A stretch of DNA of 64,000 nt from contig WYBB01000056.1 of assembly GCA_011526585.1 (NCBI GenBank), positions 1-64,000 of the forward strand, given 5' to 3'. The notes below the pieces were generated by a model. That model saw only the letters and a list, made by a program, of their open reading frames with translations, made no database searches and was not told where the DNA came from. A program made the translations under genes and the position numbers. This document shows positions 19,960 through 28,600 of this stretch, piece after piece. The stretch's first letter is position 1, and the number at the start of each line of letters is the position of its first letter. The stretch comes from Deltaproteobacteria bacterium. GTDB taxonomy: Bacteria; Myxococcota_A; UBA9042; PHBI01.

Positions 19960-20014
19960 CGTTCCCACGGGCGTGCCGTCCACCACAGAGGATGGAAAAC
20001 GCCCGTGGGGACGT
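19959..20014 (+). terminator. Long hairpin after the SirB1-like gene (possible terminator)
   Basis: Arms of 15 bases (acgttcccacgggcg and cgcccgtggggacgt) pair with a single mismatch, leaving a 26-base loop that itself contains ccgtcc/ggatgg complementarity. The left arm begins right at the stop codon of the upstream gene. There is no T-run, so Rho-independent termination is uncertain; it may instead stabilise the mRNA 3' end. Confidence 0.5.
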
Positions 20015-20133
20015 TGTCGTATCGCTCACGACCCTGCGCCCTCCGCCGCCCTCTTCGGGCTCGACCGAGCCCTCGGGGCGTCTACGGAGCTCCGGGCCGC
20101 GAGCTGCCGTTTCCTACTGACGGGCCACGACCG

Positions 20134-20898
20134 TCACCGGGTCGGCGCGGCGGGGCGCTCGAGCTCGCTCAGGCGGGCGACGAGGGCCTCGGCCAGGGCC
20201 TGGCGCACGCCGTCGGCGAAGGCCTTGTCGAGCTGGGCGGCGTTGATGCGGCCGCGGTGCATGCGCACCTTCACGTCGCCGACCATGGCGTGCGAAAACG
20301 GCACGCTGCCGAGCGCGGTCGGCTCGGGGCGCAGCGAGAAGAGCACGGCCTCGCCGCGGAAGCTGCCGGCGCTGTAGCTCTTCTGATCGTCGGCCAGGCG
20401 CGGGGGCACGAGCTCGTCGGTGCGCACGACGATGAGGAAGCGGAGCGAGAGGAGCCAGCTGAAGGCGTAGGTGATCGGGCGCGTGAGGCGATCGGGCTCG
20501 TCGCCGTCGGGGTAGCGCGCGTTGGGGGGATAGCGGCCGGTCTCGAGCAGGCTCGTGGTGAAGACGAGCCAGTCGGCCTGCCCGTAGGCGACGAGCGGGG
20601 GCGGATCGAGGAAGGCGCGCGGGTTGTCGAGCTGGGCCTGATCGATGACCCAGGTGTCGCAGCCTGCGTCGCGGTGAGGTGGGATCACCAGGTCGCAGAT
20701 CGCCAGCGGGCCGGGGTCACGCATCGTCGGCCACTCGGCGGGCGGCAGCGCGCGCATGATCTCGCGCACGCGGGCGACGCGGTGGAGCTGGGCGGTGGCG
20801 AGCTCGCGGTGCTCGGCGAGGTAGTCGCGCACCGGCTCGCCGCAAGCGGTGGTGAGCGCGGCGGCGAGCGCGAGGATCAGGAGGGAGCGAGGCGTCAT
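20134..20898 (-). CDS. Lipoprotein of unknown function
   Basis: A 254-residue protein with a classical lipobox (LALAAALTTAC, Cys18 of the ATG 20898 start). The mature part is mixed alpha/beta, with VREIMRALPPAEWPTMRDPG, DQAQLDNPRAFLDPPPLVAYG, a possible hydrophobic segment (SWLLSLRFLIVVRT) and a GEAVLFSLRPEPTALG strand. No family or catalytic motif was recognised. It is convergent with the SirB1-like gene and divergent from the zinc-ribbon gene at 21079. Confidence 0.75.
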   Translation of the reverse strand: MTPRSLLILALAAALTTACGEPVRDYLAEHRELATAQLHRVARVREIMRALPPAEWPTMRDPGPLAICDLVIPPHRDAGCDTWVIDQAQLDNPRAFLDPPPLVAYGQADWLVFTTSLLETGRYPPNARYPDGDEPDRLTRPITYAFSWLLSLRFLIVVRTDELVPPRLADDQKSYSAGSFRGEAVLFSLRPEPTALGSVPFSHAMVGDVKVRMHRGRINAAQLDKAFADGVRQALAEALVARLSELERPAAPTR

Positions 20899-21078
20899 GG
20901 TCGGGGTCCTGCGGAGGATCGCGAGGTGGGTCGATTGTAACCGCAAACGAAGCAAGGGCGATGATCTGGCCGGGAGGTGCCGATGGACCAGGCGAGGCCG
21001 ACGCGCTGCCGCGTGGCCCTGTCATGGCGGACCTCCCGCGAACCCCAGCACAACCCAGTCACCAGCGAGGGATATCCG

Positions 21079-22371
21079 ATGCTCGATCGTGTGTGTAGCA
21101 AGTGTGGCAAGGCCTGGGGTTCGGACTTCAACTTCTGTCCGCGTGACGGCGCGACCCTGGTCGCGAGCGCGGAGCCCGAGCCCGCTCCTGTCGCGGTGAA
21201 GCCGGCGGTGAGCGCGCTGGCGTCGAAGCCAGCGGTGAGCGCGGTGGTGGCGAAGCCTGCGGTGAGCGCGCTGGCGGCAAAGCCTGCGGTGAGCGCGGTG
21301 GCGTCGAAGCCAGCGGTGAGCGCGGTGGCGTCGAAGCCCGCGGTGAGCGCGGTGGCGTCGAAGCCTGCGGTGAGCGCGGTGGCGTCGAGTCCAGTGGCGA
21401 GCGCGCCGTCGTCGTTCAAGCCGACGCGCCTGGTCCCGCAGGGGGCGCGGCCGGCGCCCGAGCGTGGCAAGGGATCGACCGCGCGGCAGGCGCGGCCGGG
21501 GCAGGGCGCGCGCGTCGTCGCGGCGAGCCCGCCGAGCGCGATCGTCACGCGCCACGAGGAGGCGGTCGCCGGGCTGCCGGTGCAGGCGCGCAAGGCGCAC
21601 CACACCTGGACCTTCGACAAGCGGCCGACCTCGGCGCTCGAGCCGGTGGCCGACCTCGCGCCGAAGACCAAGGGCCCGCCCACCCAACGCGTCAGGAAGA
21701 TCGCGTCCAAGCCCGTGGTGGCGCCGGTGACGCCGGTCGCGGAGGCGCCGCGGGAGCTCGCGCCGCGCATGCCGGCGGAAGCGAAGCCGGTGCGGCTCAC
21801 GAGCGAGCGCGAGCGCGGGTCGAGCGCGGTGCGCGACGCGGTGCGCGCGCTCGAGCCGAAGGTCGTCGTGGCGCCGGAGATCGTCGAGGCGCCGGCCGAG
21901 CCGAGCATCGTCATCGCGCCGGAGCTCTTCGAGGAGCCGATCGTGGCCGCGGTCGCGGTCGCGCCGCCGCCCCTGCCCGAGGCGTCGCACGACGAGCCGC
22001 TCGCTCCGCAGCGCAGGGCGCCGGCCGAGATCGCGCGCGGCGGCGCGAGGGTGAACGTGCGCACGACGGTGACCGCGCTGAGCGCCGCGCCGGTGCTGGA
22101 GGTGCCGCGCGAGGTGCGCGCGGTGGCGGAGGTGCACGTGCACGCGGGTGAGGTCGGCGGCGATCACGACGTCGAGCCGGTGCCGGCCCGGCGTGCGACC
22201 GGCGGTTTCTCGGACACGGCGTGGTTCAAGCGACCGCTCGAGCTCGGCGCGGTCGATCCGGAGACCGGTGCGGTCTCGTTCACGGCGTCGACCTACGTGC
22301 GCGACCCGGCGCTGCCGCGCACGGTGCGTCGGCGTTTCTCGCTGCGCAAGGCGGTCGAGCTCTCCGCCTGA
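21079..22371 (+). CDS. Zinc-ribbon protein with a nine-residue repeat array
   Basis: A 430-residue protein. The N-terminus MLDRVCSKCGKAW and FNFCPRDGA form a zinc-ribbon-like start with CxxC and FCPxDG, as seen in several myxobacterial regulatory proteins. Residues about 41-103 contain seven copies of KPAVSA[LV][AV][SA]. The rest is low-complexity Ala/Pro/Val/Glu-rich, with basic patches, and ends in a more ordered block (ATGGFSDTAWFKRPLELGAVDPETGAV and TVRRRFSLRKAVELSA). The ATG at 21079 with a GAGGG site is preferred over an upstream start at 20977. No family with known function was recognised; it may be a scaffold or regulator. Confidence 0.75.
   Translation: MLDRVCSKCGKAWGSDFNFCPRDGATLVASAEPEPAPVAVKPAVSALASKPAVSAVVAKPAVSALAAKPAVSAVASKPAVSAVASKPAVSAVASKPAVSAVASSPVASAPSSFKPTRLVPQGARPAPERGKGSTARQARPGQGARVVAASPPSAIVTRHEEAVAGLPVQARKAHHTWTFDKRPTSALEPVADLAPKTKGPPTQRVRKIASKPVVAPVTPVAEAPRELAPRMPAEAKPVRLTSERERGSSAVRDAVRALEPKVVVAPEIVEAPAEPSIVIAPELFEEPIVAAVAVAPPPLPEASHDEPLAPQRRAPAEIARGGARVNVRTTVTALSAAPVLEVPREVRAVAEVHVHAGEVGGDHDVEPVPARRATGGFSDTAWFKRPLELGAVDPETGAVSFTASTYVRDPALPRTVRRRFSLRKAVELSA
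21199..21387 (+). repeat. Seven 27-bp tandem repeats coding for KPAVSA-type units
   Basis: Seven in-frame 27-base units, beginning aagcc[gat]gcggtgagcgcg, encode KPAVSAxxx. Units four to seven are nearly identical at the DNA level, differing in one or two bases, which implies recent expansion by slippage or unequal crossing over. Copy number is likely to differ between strains. Confidence 0.9.
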
Positions 22372-22439
22372 GGGTTGGCGGCGGCGACGTCTCCCCGGCG
22401 TCGTTCCGTGCAACGTAGTCGGGACGCTGGACGGATCTC

Positions 22440-22505
22440 AGGAAAGCAGGAAGCGAGGAGGGCAGGAGGCAGACTTCCTGCGTTCCTTTCTTCCTGGGTT
22501 CCTCA
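22440..22505. terminator. Purine/pyrimidine inverted region between convergent genes
   Basis: In the 188-bp gap between the convergent zinc-ribbon and response-regulator genes, a purine-rich run containing caggaag is followed by a pyrimidine-rich run containing cttcctg, which can pair imperfectly over 20 or so bases. It may act as a bidirectional terminator; the stem is imperfect and the call is tentative. Confidence 0.35.
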
Positions 22506-22559
22506 GCTGTCAGCCCCTCCTCCGGGACTGCGATCGGCGTCCTCCGCCGAGAGACCCTG

Positions 22560-23048
22560 TCAGCGCAGGCCGAGGGCCTCGTGGGCGGCGCGCAGGAGCG
22601 CGGCCGCGGTGTAGGGCTTCCACAGGAAGGGCGCTCCGCACGCCGCGCTGAGCTCGGCGTCGGGGAGGCTCGAAGTCAGGAGCGTGGCCGTCTTCGGCGC
22701 GCGCAGGCGAGCGTGGGCGACGACGTCGTAGCCGCTGGCCTGCCCCGGCATGTTGATGTCGGTGACGATCAGATCGAGCGTGTGGTCGGAGAGATCGATG
22801 AGGCGGATCGCCGCGTCGCCATCGCACGCCTCCAGGACCTGGTAGCCGGCGCGCCCGAGGATGCGCGTCGCGGCGCGCCGCAGCGCCGGGTCGTCGTCGA
22901 CGACGAGCGCACGTCTTACAGGCTCTCTGCGCGCCAGGTGGTCGGCGCTGACGACGGGGTATACGTCGTCGTCGAGCTCGAGCTCAAAGAGAGGGGCGTA
23001 GCGGTCGAGTCTTGTCATTTCGATTCTCGCTCTCTCAGATCGATACAT
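22560..23048 (-). CDS. Single-domain response regulator with N-terminal extension
   Basis: A 162-residue protein. After about 45 residues without a known motif (PLFELELDDDVYPVV), a receiver domain begins with VRRALVVDDDPALRR (acidic pair). The phospho-acceptor Asp lies in LIVTDINMPG; the conserved Thr/Ser is in TLLTSS; and the Lys is in FLWKPYT. No output domain is present, so it works by protein contact, as CheY/DivK-type regulators do. The start is ATG 23048 with a strong GGGGAAGGGGG site; an internal ATG at 23018 is an alternative. It is divergent from the PEGA gene with a 45-bp gap; no kinase is adjacent. Confidence 0.9.
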   Translation of the reverse strand: MYRSERARIEMTRLDRYAPLFELELDDDVYPVVSADHLARREPVRRALVVDDDPALRRAATRILGRAGYQVLEACDGDAAIRLIDLSDHTLDLIVTDINMPGQASGYDVVAHARLRAPKTATLLTSSLPDAELSAACGAPFLWKPYTAAALLRAAHEALGLR

Positions 23049-23093
23049 GAGACCCCCTTCCCCAAGGGTGTCGCACGATCCCATGCATGAGGT

Positions 23094-24158
23094 GTGACAG
23101 TCGAAACAGCGGGTCCCGACTCGGGATTCGGGTACCCGACGCCCGCGGAGACAACGGCGTCCCGTGCGCCCCGAATCGGTTACGCGCATGACATCGCGCT
23201 CAAGAAACGCGCGCATCCGACCGATGCAACGAACGTGGTAGCCAGCGACCCGTTCGTGACACGCAGGGTCGTCGTCGATCCGCAGCTCGTCGCCACCCGC
23301 GTGAACCGCGCGCGGCGCCCGAGCTCCGTGACGACGGCGGTCCGCGCCCCGTCCGAAGGCGCCGCCCGCGCGCCCGTGCCCTGCGAGCCGCCCGCGCCGC
23401 CCTCGCCTTGGGTGCCGCCCGTGTCGCCGCCGGCTCGCGCGGACCATGACGACTACGATCACTTCGACGACGACGACTTCGATCCGTGGGGGGCGCGGCG
23501 CGCGCGCTGGACGCGGCGCGTGATCGCGATCGGTGTCGTGGCCGGGGCGCTCTGGATGCTGGCGTCGCTCTCGTCTTCGCCCGCGGAGATCCTGCCCGCG
23601 CCGGTGACGCTGGAAGCGCGTGGGCTCACGCGGGTCGGGCTCGCGCCGGTGGGTCCGCAGCTCGTCGCCGAGCCGAGCGCGGCGCCCGCCGAGGTCGAGG
23701 CGACGCCCGCCCGGCGTGTCAGGCGCAAGGCGGCGCCGCGCGAATCCGCCGAGACGGTGCGCGTCTTCGCGGCCCCGGCGGCCGCCATTCCGAAGACCGA
23801 GGTCGTGTCCGCGCCCACGGTCAAGTACCGCGATCTGCCCGCCGAAGATCGCAGCCCCGACGGGCGCGCGCGCCCCAACGTGCTCCTGTGGACCGTGCCC
23901 GGCGGTGCGGCGGTGACCGTCAACGGGCGCTTCATCGGGCGCACGCCGGTCAACGTGAGCTGGGACCTCGGAGCGGAGCCGGAGATCGAGCTCGCGCTCG
24001 CCGGGTATGAGACCCACATGATGACGCTGCCGCCCGGGTCCTCGAGCGGGATCGTGCGCGTGGAGCTGAGCCCTCAGGGCGACACCGTCGAGGTGGAGGA
24101 GGAGTTCCCCGATCCCCTGGTGAGCGACGACGCCATGCCGGAGCCCACCCTCCGCTGA
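23094..24158 (+). CDS. Membrane-anchored PEGA-domain protein
   Basis: A 354-residue protein. The first 120 residues are low complexity, followed by an acidic run (DHDDYDHFDDDDFDPW) and a single transmembrane helix (VIAIGVVAGALWMLASL). After a Pro/Ala linker, a PEGA domain fills the C-terminus: LLWTVPGGAAVTVNGRFIGRTPVNVSW and IELALAGYETHMMTL. PEGA domains bind peptidoglycan or proteins in surface layers and are frequent in myxobacteria. The GTG at 23094 is weakly supported because GAGG sits only one base upstream and only 45 bp separate it from the divergent regulator; a downstream GTG around codon 48 is possible. Confidence 0.75.
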   Translation: MTVETAGPDSGFGYPTPAETTASRAPRIGYAHDIALKKRAHPTDATNVVASDPFVTRRVVVDPQLVATRVNRARRPSSVTTAVRAPSEGAARAPVPCEPPAPPSPWVPPVSPPARADHDDYDHFDDDDFDPWGARRARWTRRVIAIGVVAGALWMLASLSSSPAEILPAPVTLEARGLTRVGLAPVGPQLVAEPSAAPAEVEATPARRVRRKAAPRESAETVRVFAAPAAAIPKTEVVSAPTVKYRDLPAEDRSPDGRARPNVLLWTVPGGAAVTVNGRFIGRTPVNVSWDLGAEPEIELALAGYETHMMTLPPGSSSGIVRVELSPQGDTVEVEEEFPDPLVSDDAMPEPTLR

Positions 24159-24250
24159 GCGGTCCGGGGGGCGCCCGAGCGGTGCGCGTTACAGGCGTGA
24201 GTCGGTCTCGGGTTGCACGCGCGGCGGGAGCGCGCTTGTATGGTGGGCGT

Positions 24251-25195
24251 ATGGGGGGCGCACTCCGAGCTTGGAAGCGGGCGAGCATCTCGTTGCTCGG
24301 ATGGGTGGTGGGGTCCGCCGCGTGCGCGTCGAGCGACGAGCGCATCGACGAGCGCCGCTACCCCGAGGACTTCACGTTCCGATGGCAGGTGCCGACGCGG
24401 CTCACCGTGCAGGAGGAGAACGAGCTGCCGGCCGGCACGATCATCATCTCCTACGATGCCGAGCTGGTGCGCGACGGCGAGGGCGAGCAGCTGCGCTTCC
24501 GGCACGTCGACGGCGAGGTCGAGCGCGTCGGTGACCTGGTCGTCGACTACGACAATCGGCTCGATGACCAGGTGCGCACGGCGCACGCGCTCGGCGATCT
24601 CACCGACATGATCATCGCCCCCGACGGGCAGGTGGTCGGCTGCGTGGGGAGCCCGCGGCTGCGGCGGCGTGCTTCGAGCTACCTCGTCACGCTCGAAAAG
24701 GTGAGACGTGTGGCCTACGAGGTGCAGATCCGCGACGCGGCCGAGGCGGCGGTCGAGCGTGCGACCTGCGTCGAGCGCTGGCAGTCGTGGGTCAGCGCGT
24801 GGATCGGCTTCGAGGCGCTGCCGGGGCTGCCCGATCAGTGGACGGGCGATCGCGAGGTGCCGGTCGGCGAGGAGCCGCGGATCAAGGTGTTCGACGAGCA
24901 CGTCGGCTGGCTCAAGCAGGGGGGCGTGCGCATCAAGCGGCGTCAGGAGATCGCCGGCGCGGCGCTGCAGGGCGAGCTGGCGGCGTTGGCCAAGGCGCTG
25001 ACCGACGAGCGCAAGACGCCGATCGTCGCCGACCGGCTGACGATCCAGGCGGCGACCTGGCTCGCGACCGCGGACATCGATCCGCGCACGCTGAGGCCGA
25101 TGCGGATCGAGTGGATCAAGACGCTGCGTTATGCGCTCGACGGGTTCTCGGATCAGCGCGTGACGCGACGCAAGTGGACCTTCACGTACGAATGA
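24251..25195 (+). CDS. Probable lipoprotein of unknown function
   Basis: A 314-residue protein beginning MGGALRAWKRASISLLGWVVGSAAC, a signal with a lipobox-like GSAAC (not fully canonical). The mature part is soluble-looking with WQVPTRLTVQEENELPAGTI, AELVRDGEGEQLRFRHVDG and a charged helical middle (AEAAVERATCVERWQSWVSAWIG). No family was recognised. The ATG at 24251 is chosen over an in-frame start at 24182. Its last 14 bases overlap the 3' end of aroA on the other strand. Confidence 0.72.
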   Translation: MGGALRAWKRASISLLGWVVGSAACASSDERIDERRYPEDFTFRWQVPTRLTVQEENELPAGTIIISYDAELVRDGEGEQLRFRHVDGEVERVGDLVVDYDNRLDDQVRTAHALGDLTDMIIAPDGQVVGCVGSPRLRRRASSYLVTLEKVRRVAYEVQIRDAAEAAVERATCVERWQSWVSAWIGFEALPGLPDQWTGDREVPVGEEPRIKVFDEHVGWLKQGGVRIKRRQEIAGAALQGELAALAKALTDERKTPIVADRLTIQAATWLATADIDPRTLRPMRIEWIKTLRYALDGFSDQRVTRRKWTFTYE

Positions 25196-26465
25196 GGCGC
25201 GTGTCGGCGCCGAGCGCGGCGAGCGCGTCGTGAAAGGACGGGAAGCTCGTGGCGATCGTCTCGGCGCCGCGGATCTCGGTGCCGGGCGGCGCGACGAGGG
25301 CGAGCAGGCTCGCGCACATCGCGATGCGGTGGTCGCCGTCGGCGTCGACCTGCCCGGGGCTCAGCGGGCGCTCGGGATCGCCGTGCACGGTGAGACCGTC
25401 ATCGTGCTCGACGGCGTCGACGCCGAAGCTCCTGAGCATGGCCACGGTCTTGGCGATGCGATCGGATTCCTTGACGCGCAGCTCCCTGGCGTCGCGGATC
25501 TCGGTCGCGCCGCGGGCGCGGGCGGCCAGGGTGGCGAGGAGCGGCAGCTCGTCGATGGCGCGCACCGAGAGCGCGCCCGCGATGCGCGTGCCGACGAGCG
25601 CGGCATGGCGGACGTGCAGGTCGGCGGCGGGCTCGTGGTTGTGCTCGCGCGGGGCGGTGTGGGCGACGTGCGCACCCATCAGCGCGAGCGCGTCGAGGAA
25701 GCCGGTGCGCGTAGGGTTGACGCCGACGTCCTCGACGACGACGTCGCTGCCCGGCACGAGCAGGGCGGCGCCGAGCAGGAAGGCGGCGCTCGAGAGGTCG
25801 CCGGGCACGTGGATCGGGCGCGCGGCGAGGCGCTTGCCGGAGCGCAGCCAGGCGAGCATGCGCTCGCTGTGGTCGCGCGAGAGCTCGGGCTCGGTGACGG
25901 TGGTCTCGCCGTCGGCGTAGAGGCCGGCGAGCATGATGGCGCTCTTGATCTGGGCCGAGGCGATCGGCGAGTCGTAGTGGATGGCGGTGAGCGGGCGGCG
26001 GCCGCGTACGGTGAGCGGCGGGTAGTCGTCGTCGCGGGCGGCGAGGACCTCGAGGCCCATCCGGCGCAGCGGCGCGAGCACGCGCTTCATCGGGCGGCGC
26101 GAGAGTGAGTGGTCGCCGACGAGCGTCGCCTCGAAGGGCTGGCCGGCGAGGATGCCGAGGAGCAGCCGCATGGTCGTGCCGGAGTTGCCGCAGTCGAGCG
26201 GCTCGCGCGGAGGGCTGAGGCCCTCGAGCCCGACGCCGTGCACGGTGGCGCGGCCGTCGCCGTGGCGAACGATGGAGACGCCGAGCTGGCCGAGCACGCG
26301 CGCGGAGGAGCGGTTGTCCTCGCCGTCGGAGAGGCCGGTGACGGCCACGTCGCCGTCGCAGAGCGCGCCGATGAGGAGCGAGCGGTGGCCGATGCTCTTG
26401 TCGCCGGGCACGCGCACACGGCCTGTGAGCGGCGCGGGTCGGGGAGGGGCGGGTGGGCTGACCAT
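25182..26465 (-). CDS. aroA: 3-phosphoshikimate 1-carboxyvinyltransferase (EPSP synthase)
   Basis: A 427-residue shikimate pathway enzyme that joins shikimate 3-phosphate and PEP before chorismate. Visible motifs include VPGDKSIGHRSLL, CGNSGTTMRLLLG, GDHSLSRRPMKRV, SPIASAQIKSAIMLA and the signature RVKESDRIAK; DGDHRIAMC is the catalytic C-terminal motif. The GDxSLxxRPM region is of the Bacillus-like type rather than the E. coli-like type, a group often less sensitive to glyphosate, which is family knowledge and untested here. It supplies chorismate for the pheA/tyrA enzymes encoded 9-10 kb away. The start is ATG 26465; the upstream open frame to 26966 is not aroA-like. It is divergent from the SUI1 gene. 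Confidence 0.95.
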   Translation of the reverse strand: MVSPPAPPRPAPLTGRVRVPGDKSIGHRSLLIGALCDGDVAVTGLSDGEDNRSSARVLGQLGVSIVRHGDGRATVHGVGLEGLSPPREPLDCGNSGTTMRLLLGILAGQPFEATLVGDHSLSRRPMKRVLAPLRRMGLEVLAARDDDYPPLTVRGRRPLTAIHYDSPIASAQIKSAIMLAGLYADGETTVTEPELSRDHSERMLAWLRSGKRLAARPIHVPGDLSSAAFLLGAALLVPGSDVVVEDVGVNPTRTGFLDALALMGAHVAHTAPREHNHEPAADLHVRHAALVGTRIAGALSVRAIDELPLLATLAARARGATEIRDARELRVKESDRIAKTVAMLRSFGVDAVEHDDGLTVHGDPERPLSPGQVDADGDHRIAMCASLLALVAPPGTEIRGAETIATSFPSFHDALAALGADTRLIRT

Positions 26466-26556
26466 GCGGCGGAGGACAAACCATGGCGCGGGCGCGGTCA
26501 AGGCAAAGCGCAACAATGTGATTTCGTCGGGTGAGGTGTGCTGATAGGATCGATGC

Positions 26557-26985
26557 GTGGCTAAGAAGGGCGCATGGACCGATGCGAGCGCGGGGGGCGA
26601 GGGAGCGGCGGCGGGGCCATTCGCGAAGCTCCAGGCCCTGCGTGGGGCGCTGCCTGCGAGCGCAGCGTCGGAGGCGACGGGCGCTTCGCCCGCATCGGGT
26701 GCGTCGGGCGCGTCGGGCGCGTCGGTAGCACCGACGAAGAAGGGGCCCGCGCGCGCGGTGGTGCGGCTCGAGCGCAAGGGGCGGGGCGGCAAGGACGCGA
26801 CGATCGTCGCCGGGCTCGGGCTGCCGGCCGCCGAGCTCGAGGCGTGGCTCAAGGCGCTCAAGGGACAGCTCGGCTGCGGTGGCGGCATCGAAGGCGACGA
26901 GCTCGTGCTGCAGGGAGACCTGCGAAAGCGGGTGGGGCCGCTGCTCGAGGCCCGCGGCGTGCGCAAGGTGATCCTCGGTGGATAG
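26557..26985 (+). CDS. SUI1/YciH-type translation initiation factor-like protein
   Basis: A 142-residue protein. The N-terminal 60 residues are disordered (Ala/Gly/Ser, with four GAS/SGA units); the C-terminus is the SUI1 fold: RAVVRLERKGRGGKDATIVAGLGL, LKALKGQLGCGGGI and LQGDLRKRVGPLLEARGV. Archaeal and bacterial relatives (eIF1/YciH) influence start-site selection. The start is a GTG at 26557. The pepA gene begins 10 bp after the stop, so both are probably one transcript. Confidence 0.88.
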   Translation: MAKKGAWTDASAGGEGAAAGPFAKLQALRGALPASAASEATGASPASGASGASGASVAPTKKGPARAVVRLERKGRGGKDATIVAGLGLPAAELEAWLKALKGQLGCGGGIEGDELVLQGDLRKRVGPLLEARGVRKVILGG

Positions 26986-26995
26986 GTGAAAGTCG

Positions 26996-28486
26996 TTGAT
27001 TCAGCTTGATTATTCGAACGAGCCCACCGCGCTGCACGGGGTGGATCAGATCGTGGTCATCGGCACCAAGGCGGCGCTCGCGCGGCCGGAGGTGCTGGCC
27101 GAGCTGCCCGCGGGGCTGGCGCCGACCTGGGGATCGATGCTGGAGGCGCTGAGCCCGGGCGACAACCTGGCGGCGACGTCGACGTGGATCGCGCGCGGCG
27201 AGGGCGACGCCGAAGGCAAGGCGGCGACGCGCGTGAGCGTGGTCGCGGTCTCGGAGCGGGTCTCGCGGCACAACGCGCCGGGGCGGCCGGACGTCGTGGC
27301 GAACGCGCTCAAGGGGCGCTTCACCAAGGGGCGGGGCGCGGTGCTGGTGGCGCTCGAGCGGGCCGAGGAGCTGGCCGCGGTCGGGGTGGCGGTCGCGCGC
27401 GCGTTCCCGCTCTACAGCAAGAAGAAGCGGAGCGACGGCGAGGTGAGCGTGGTCGTGAGCTTCCTCGCCGAGGGCGGCGCGCGACCGCACGATTCGGAGA
27501 TCGCGCGCGTCAGGGCGATCGCCAGGGCGGTGCGCGAGGCGGCGCGGCTGACCGACATGCCGGCGGCGGAGCTCTCGACCGAGGCGTTCGTCGCCGAGGC
27601 GCGTGCGCTGGCGGGCGAGCTCGGGCTCGAGGTGACGGTGCTCGACAAGGAGGCGCTGGCCGAGCGCGGCCTGGGTGGCCTCGTCGCGGTGGGGCAGGCG
27701 GCGCGGCGTGGGCCGGCGTTGGTGCACCTGCGCTGGCCGGGGCGGGGCGGCGAGGGCGCGGACAAGGTCGCCTGGGTCGGCAAGGGCATTGTCTATGACA
27801 CCGGCGGGCTCTCGCTCAAGGGCAAGCTGGACATGCCGGGCATGAAGGTCGACATGGGCGGCGCGGCGGCGGTGCTGGAGGCGCTGCGGGTGGCGGCCGA
27901 GCTCGGGGCCGAGGCGCGCATCGACGCGATCCTGTGCCTGGCGGAGAACAGCGTCGGGCCGGACGCGCTGCGACCCGACGACGTGATCACGCTCTACTCG
28001 GGCAAGACCGTCGAGGTGAACAACACCGACGCGGAGGGGCGGCTCGTGCTGGCGGACGGCGTGGCTTACGCGGTGAAGGACTGCGGGGCGAACGTGGTCG
28101 TCGACCTGGCGACCCTGACCGGGGCGCAGCTCATGGCGACCGGCAAGCTGCACGCAGCGATCGTCTCGAACGACGAGGGGCTCGAGGCGCGCGCGCTCGC
28201 GGCGGGGCGGCGCTCGGGCGATCTGGTCTTCGCGCTGCCGTACGCGCCGGAGCTCTTCCGGGGTGAGTTCCACAGCCAGGTCGCCGACCTGCGCAACTCG
28301 GTCAAGGACCGCATGAACGCGCAGTCCTCATGCGCGGCGCAGTTCGTCGCCGAGTCGCTGCCGCCGGCCGATGCGGTGCGCTGGCTGCACGTCGACATGG
28401 CCGGCCCGGTGACCGTGCGCGATCGGGCGACCGGGTTCGGCGTGGCGCTCCTGGCAGAGCTGTTTCTGCGTCAACCATCGACTTAG
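26996..28486 (+). CDS. pepA: Leucyl aminopeptidase (M17)
   Basis: A 496-residue M17 peptidase that trims N-terminal residues from peptides. All metal and catalytic positions are present by comparison with E. coli PepA: Lys263 and Asp268 (VGKGIVYDTGG), Lys275, Asp286 (MKVDMGG), Asp345, Glu347 and Arg349 (NNTDAEGRL). The family signature NTDAEGRLVLADG is intact. The N-terminal domain is less conserved, as usual. The start is a TTG at 26996, since no other start lies close upstream in this frame; a GTGAAAG stretch upstream may serve as a weak ribosome site. It follows the SUI1 gene by 10 bp. Confidence 0.93.
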   Translation: MIQLDYSNEPTALHGVDQIVVIGTKAALARPEVLAELPAGLAPTWGSMLEALSPGDNLAATSTWIARGEGDAEGKAATRVSVVAVSERVSRHNAPGRPDVVANALKGRFTKGRGAVLVALERAEELAAVGVAVARAFPLYSKKKRSDGEVSVVVSFLAEGGARPHDSEIARVRAIARAVREAARLTDMPAAELSTEAFVAEARALAGELGLEVTVLDKEALAERGLGGLVAVGQAARRGPALVHLRWPGRGGEGADKVAWVGKGIVYDTGGLSLKGKLDMPGMKVDMGGAAAVLEALRVAAELGAEARIDAILCLAENSVGPDALRPDDVITLYSGKTVEVNNTDAEGRLVLADGVAYAVKDCGANVVVDLATLTGAQLMATGKLHAAIVSNDEGLEARALAAGRRSGDLVFALPYAPELFRGEFHSQVADLRNSVKDRMNAQSSCAAQFVAESLPPADAVRWLHVDMAGPVTVRDRATGFGVALLAELFLRQPST

Positions 28487-28600
28487 CGGCGATGCTGCTT
28501 GCGTGTCGTCGGGGATTGGGCTAAAGCCCCGCGCCCAACGCGCGAGCGGCGCCGCCGGTGCGCTCGCGTCCATCGAACCGGTCGAACGGGAAAGACGAAC

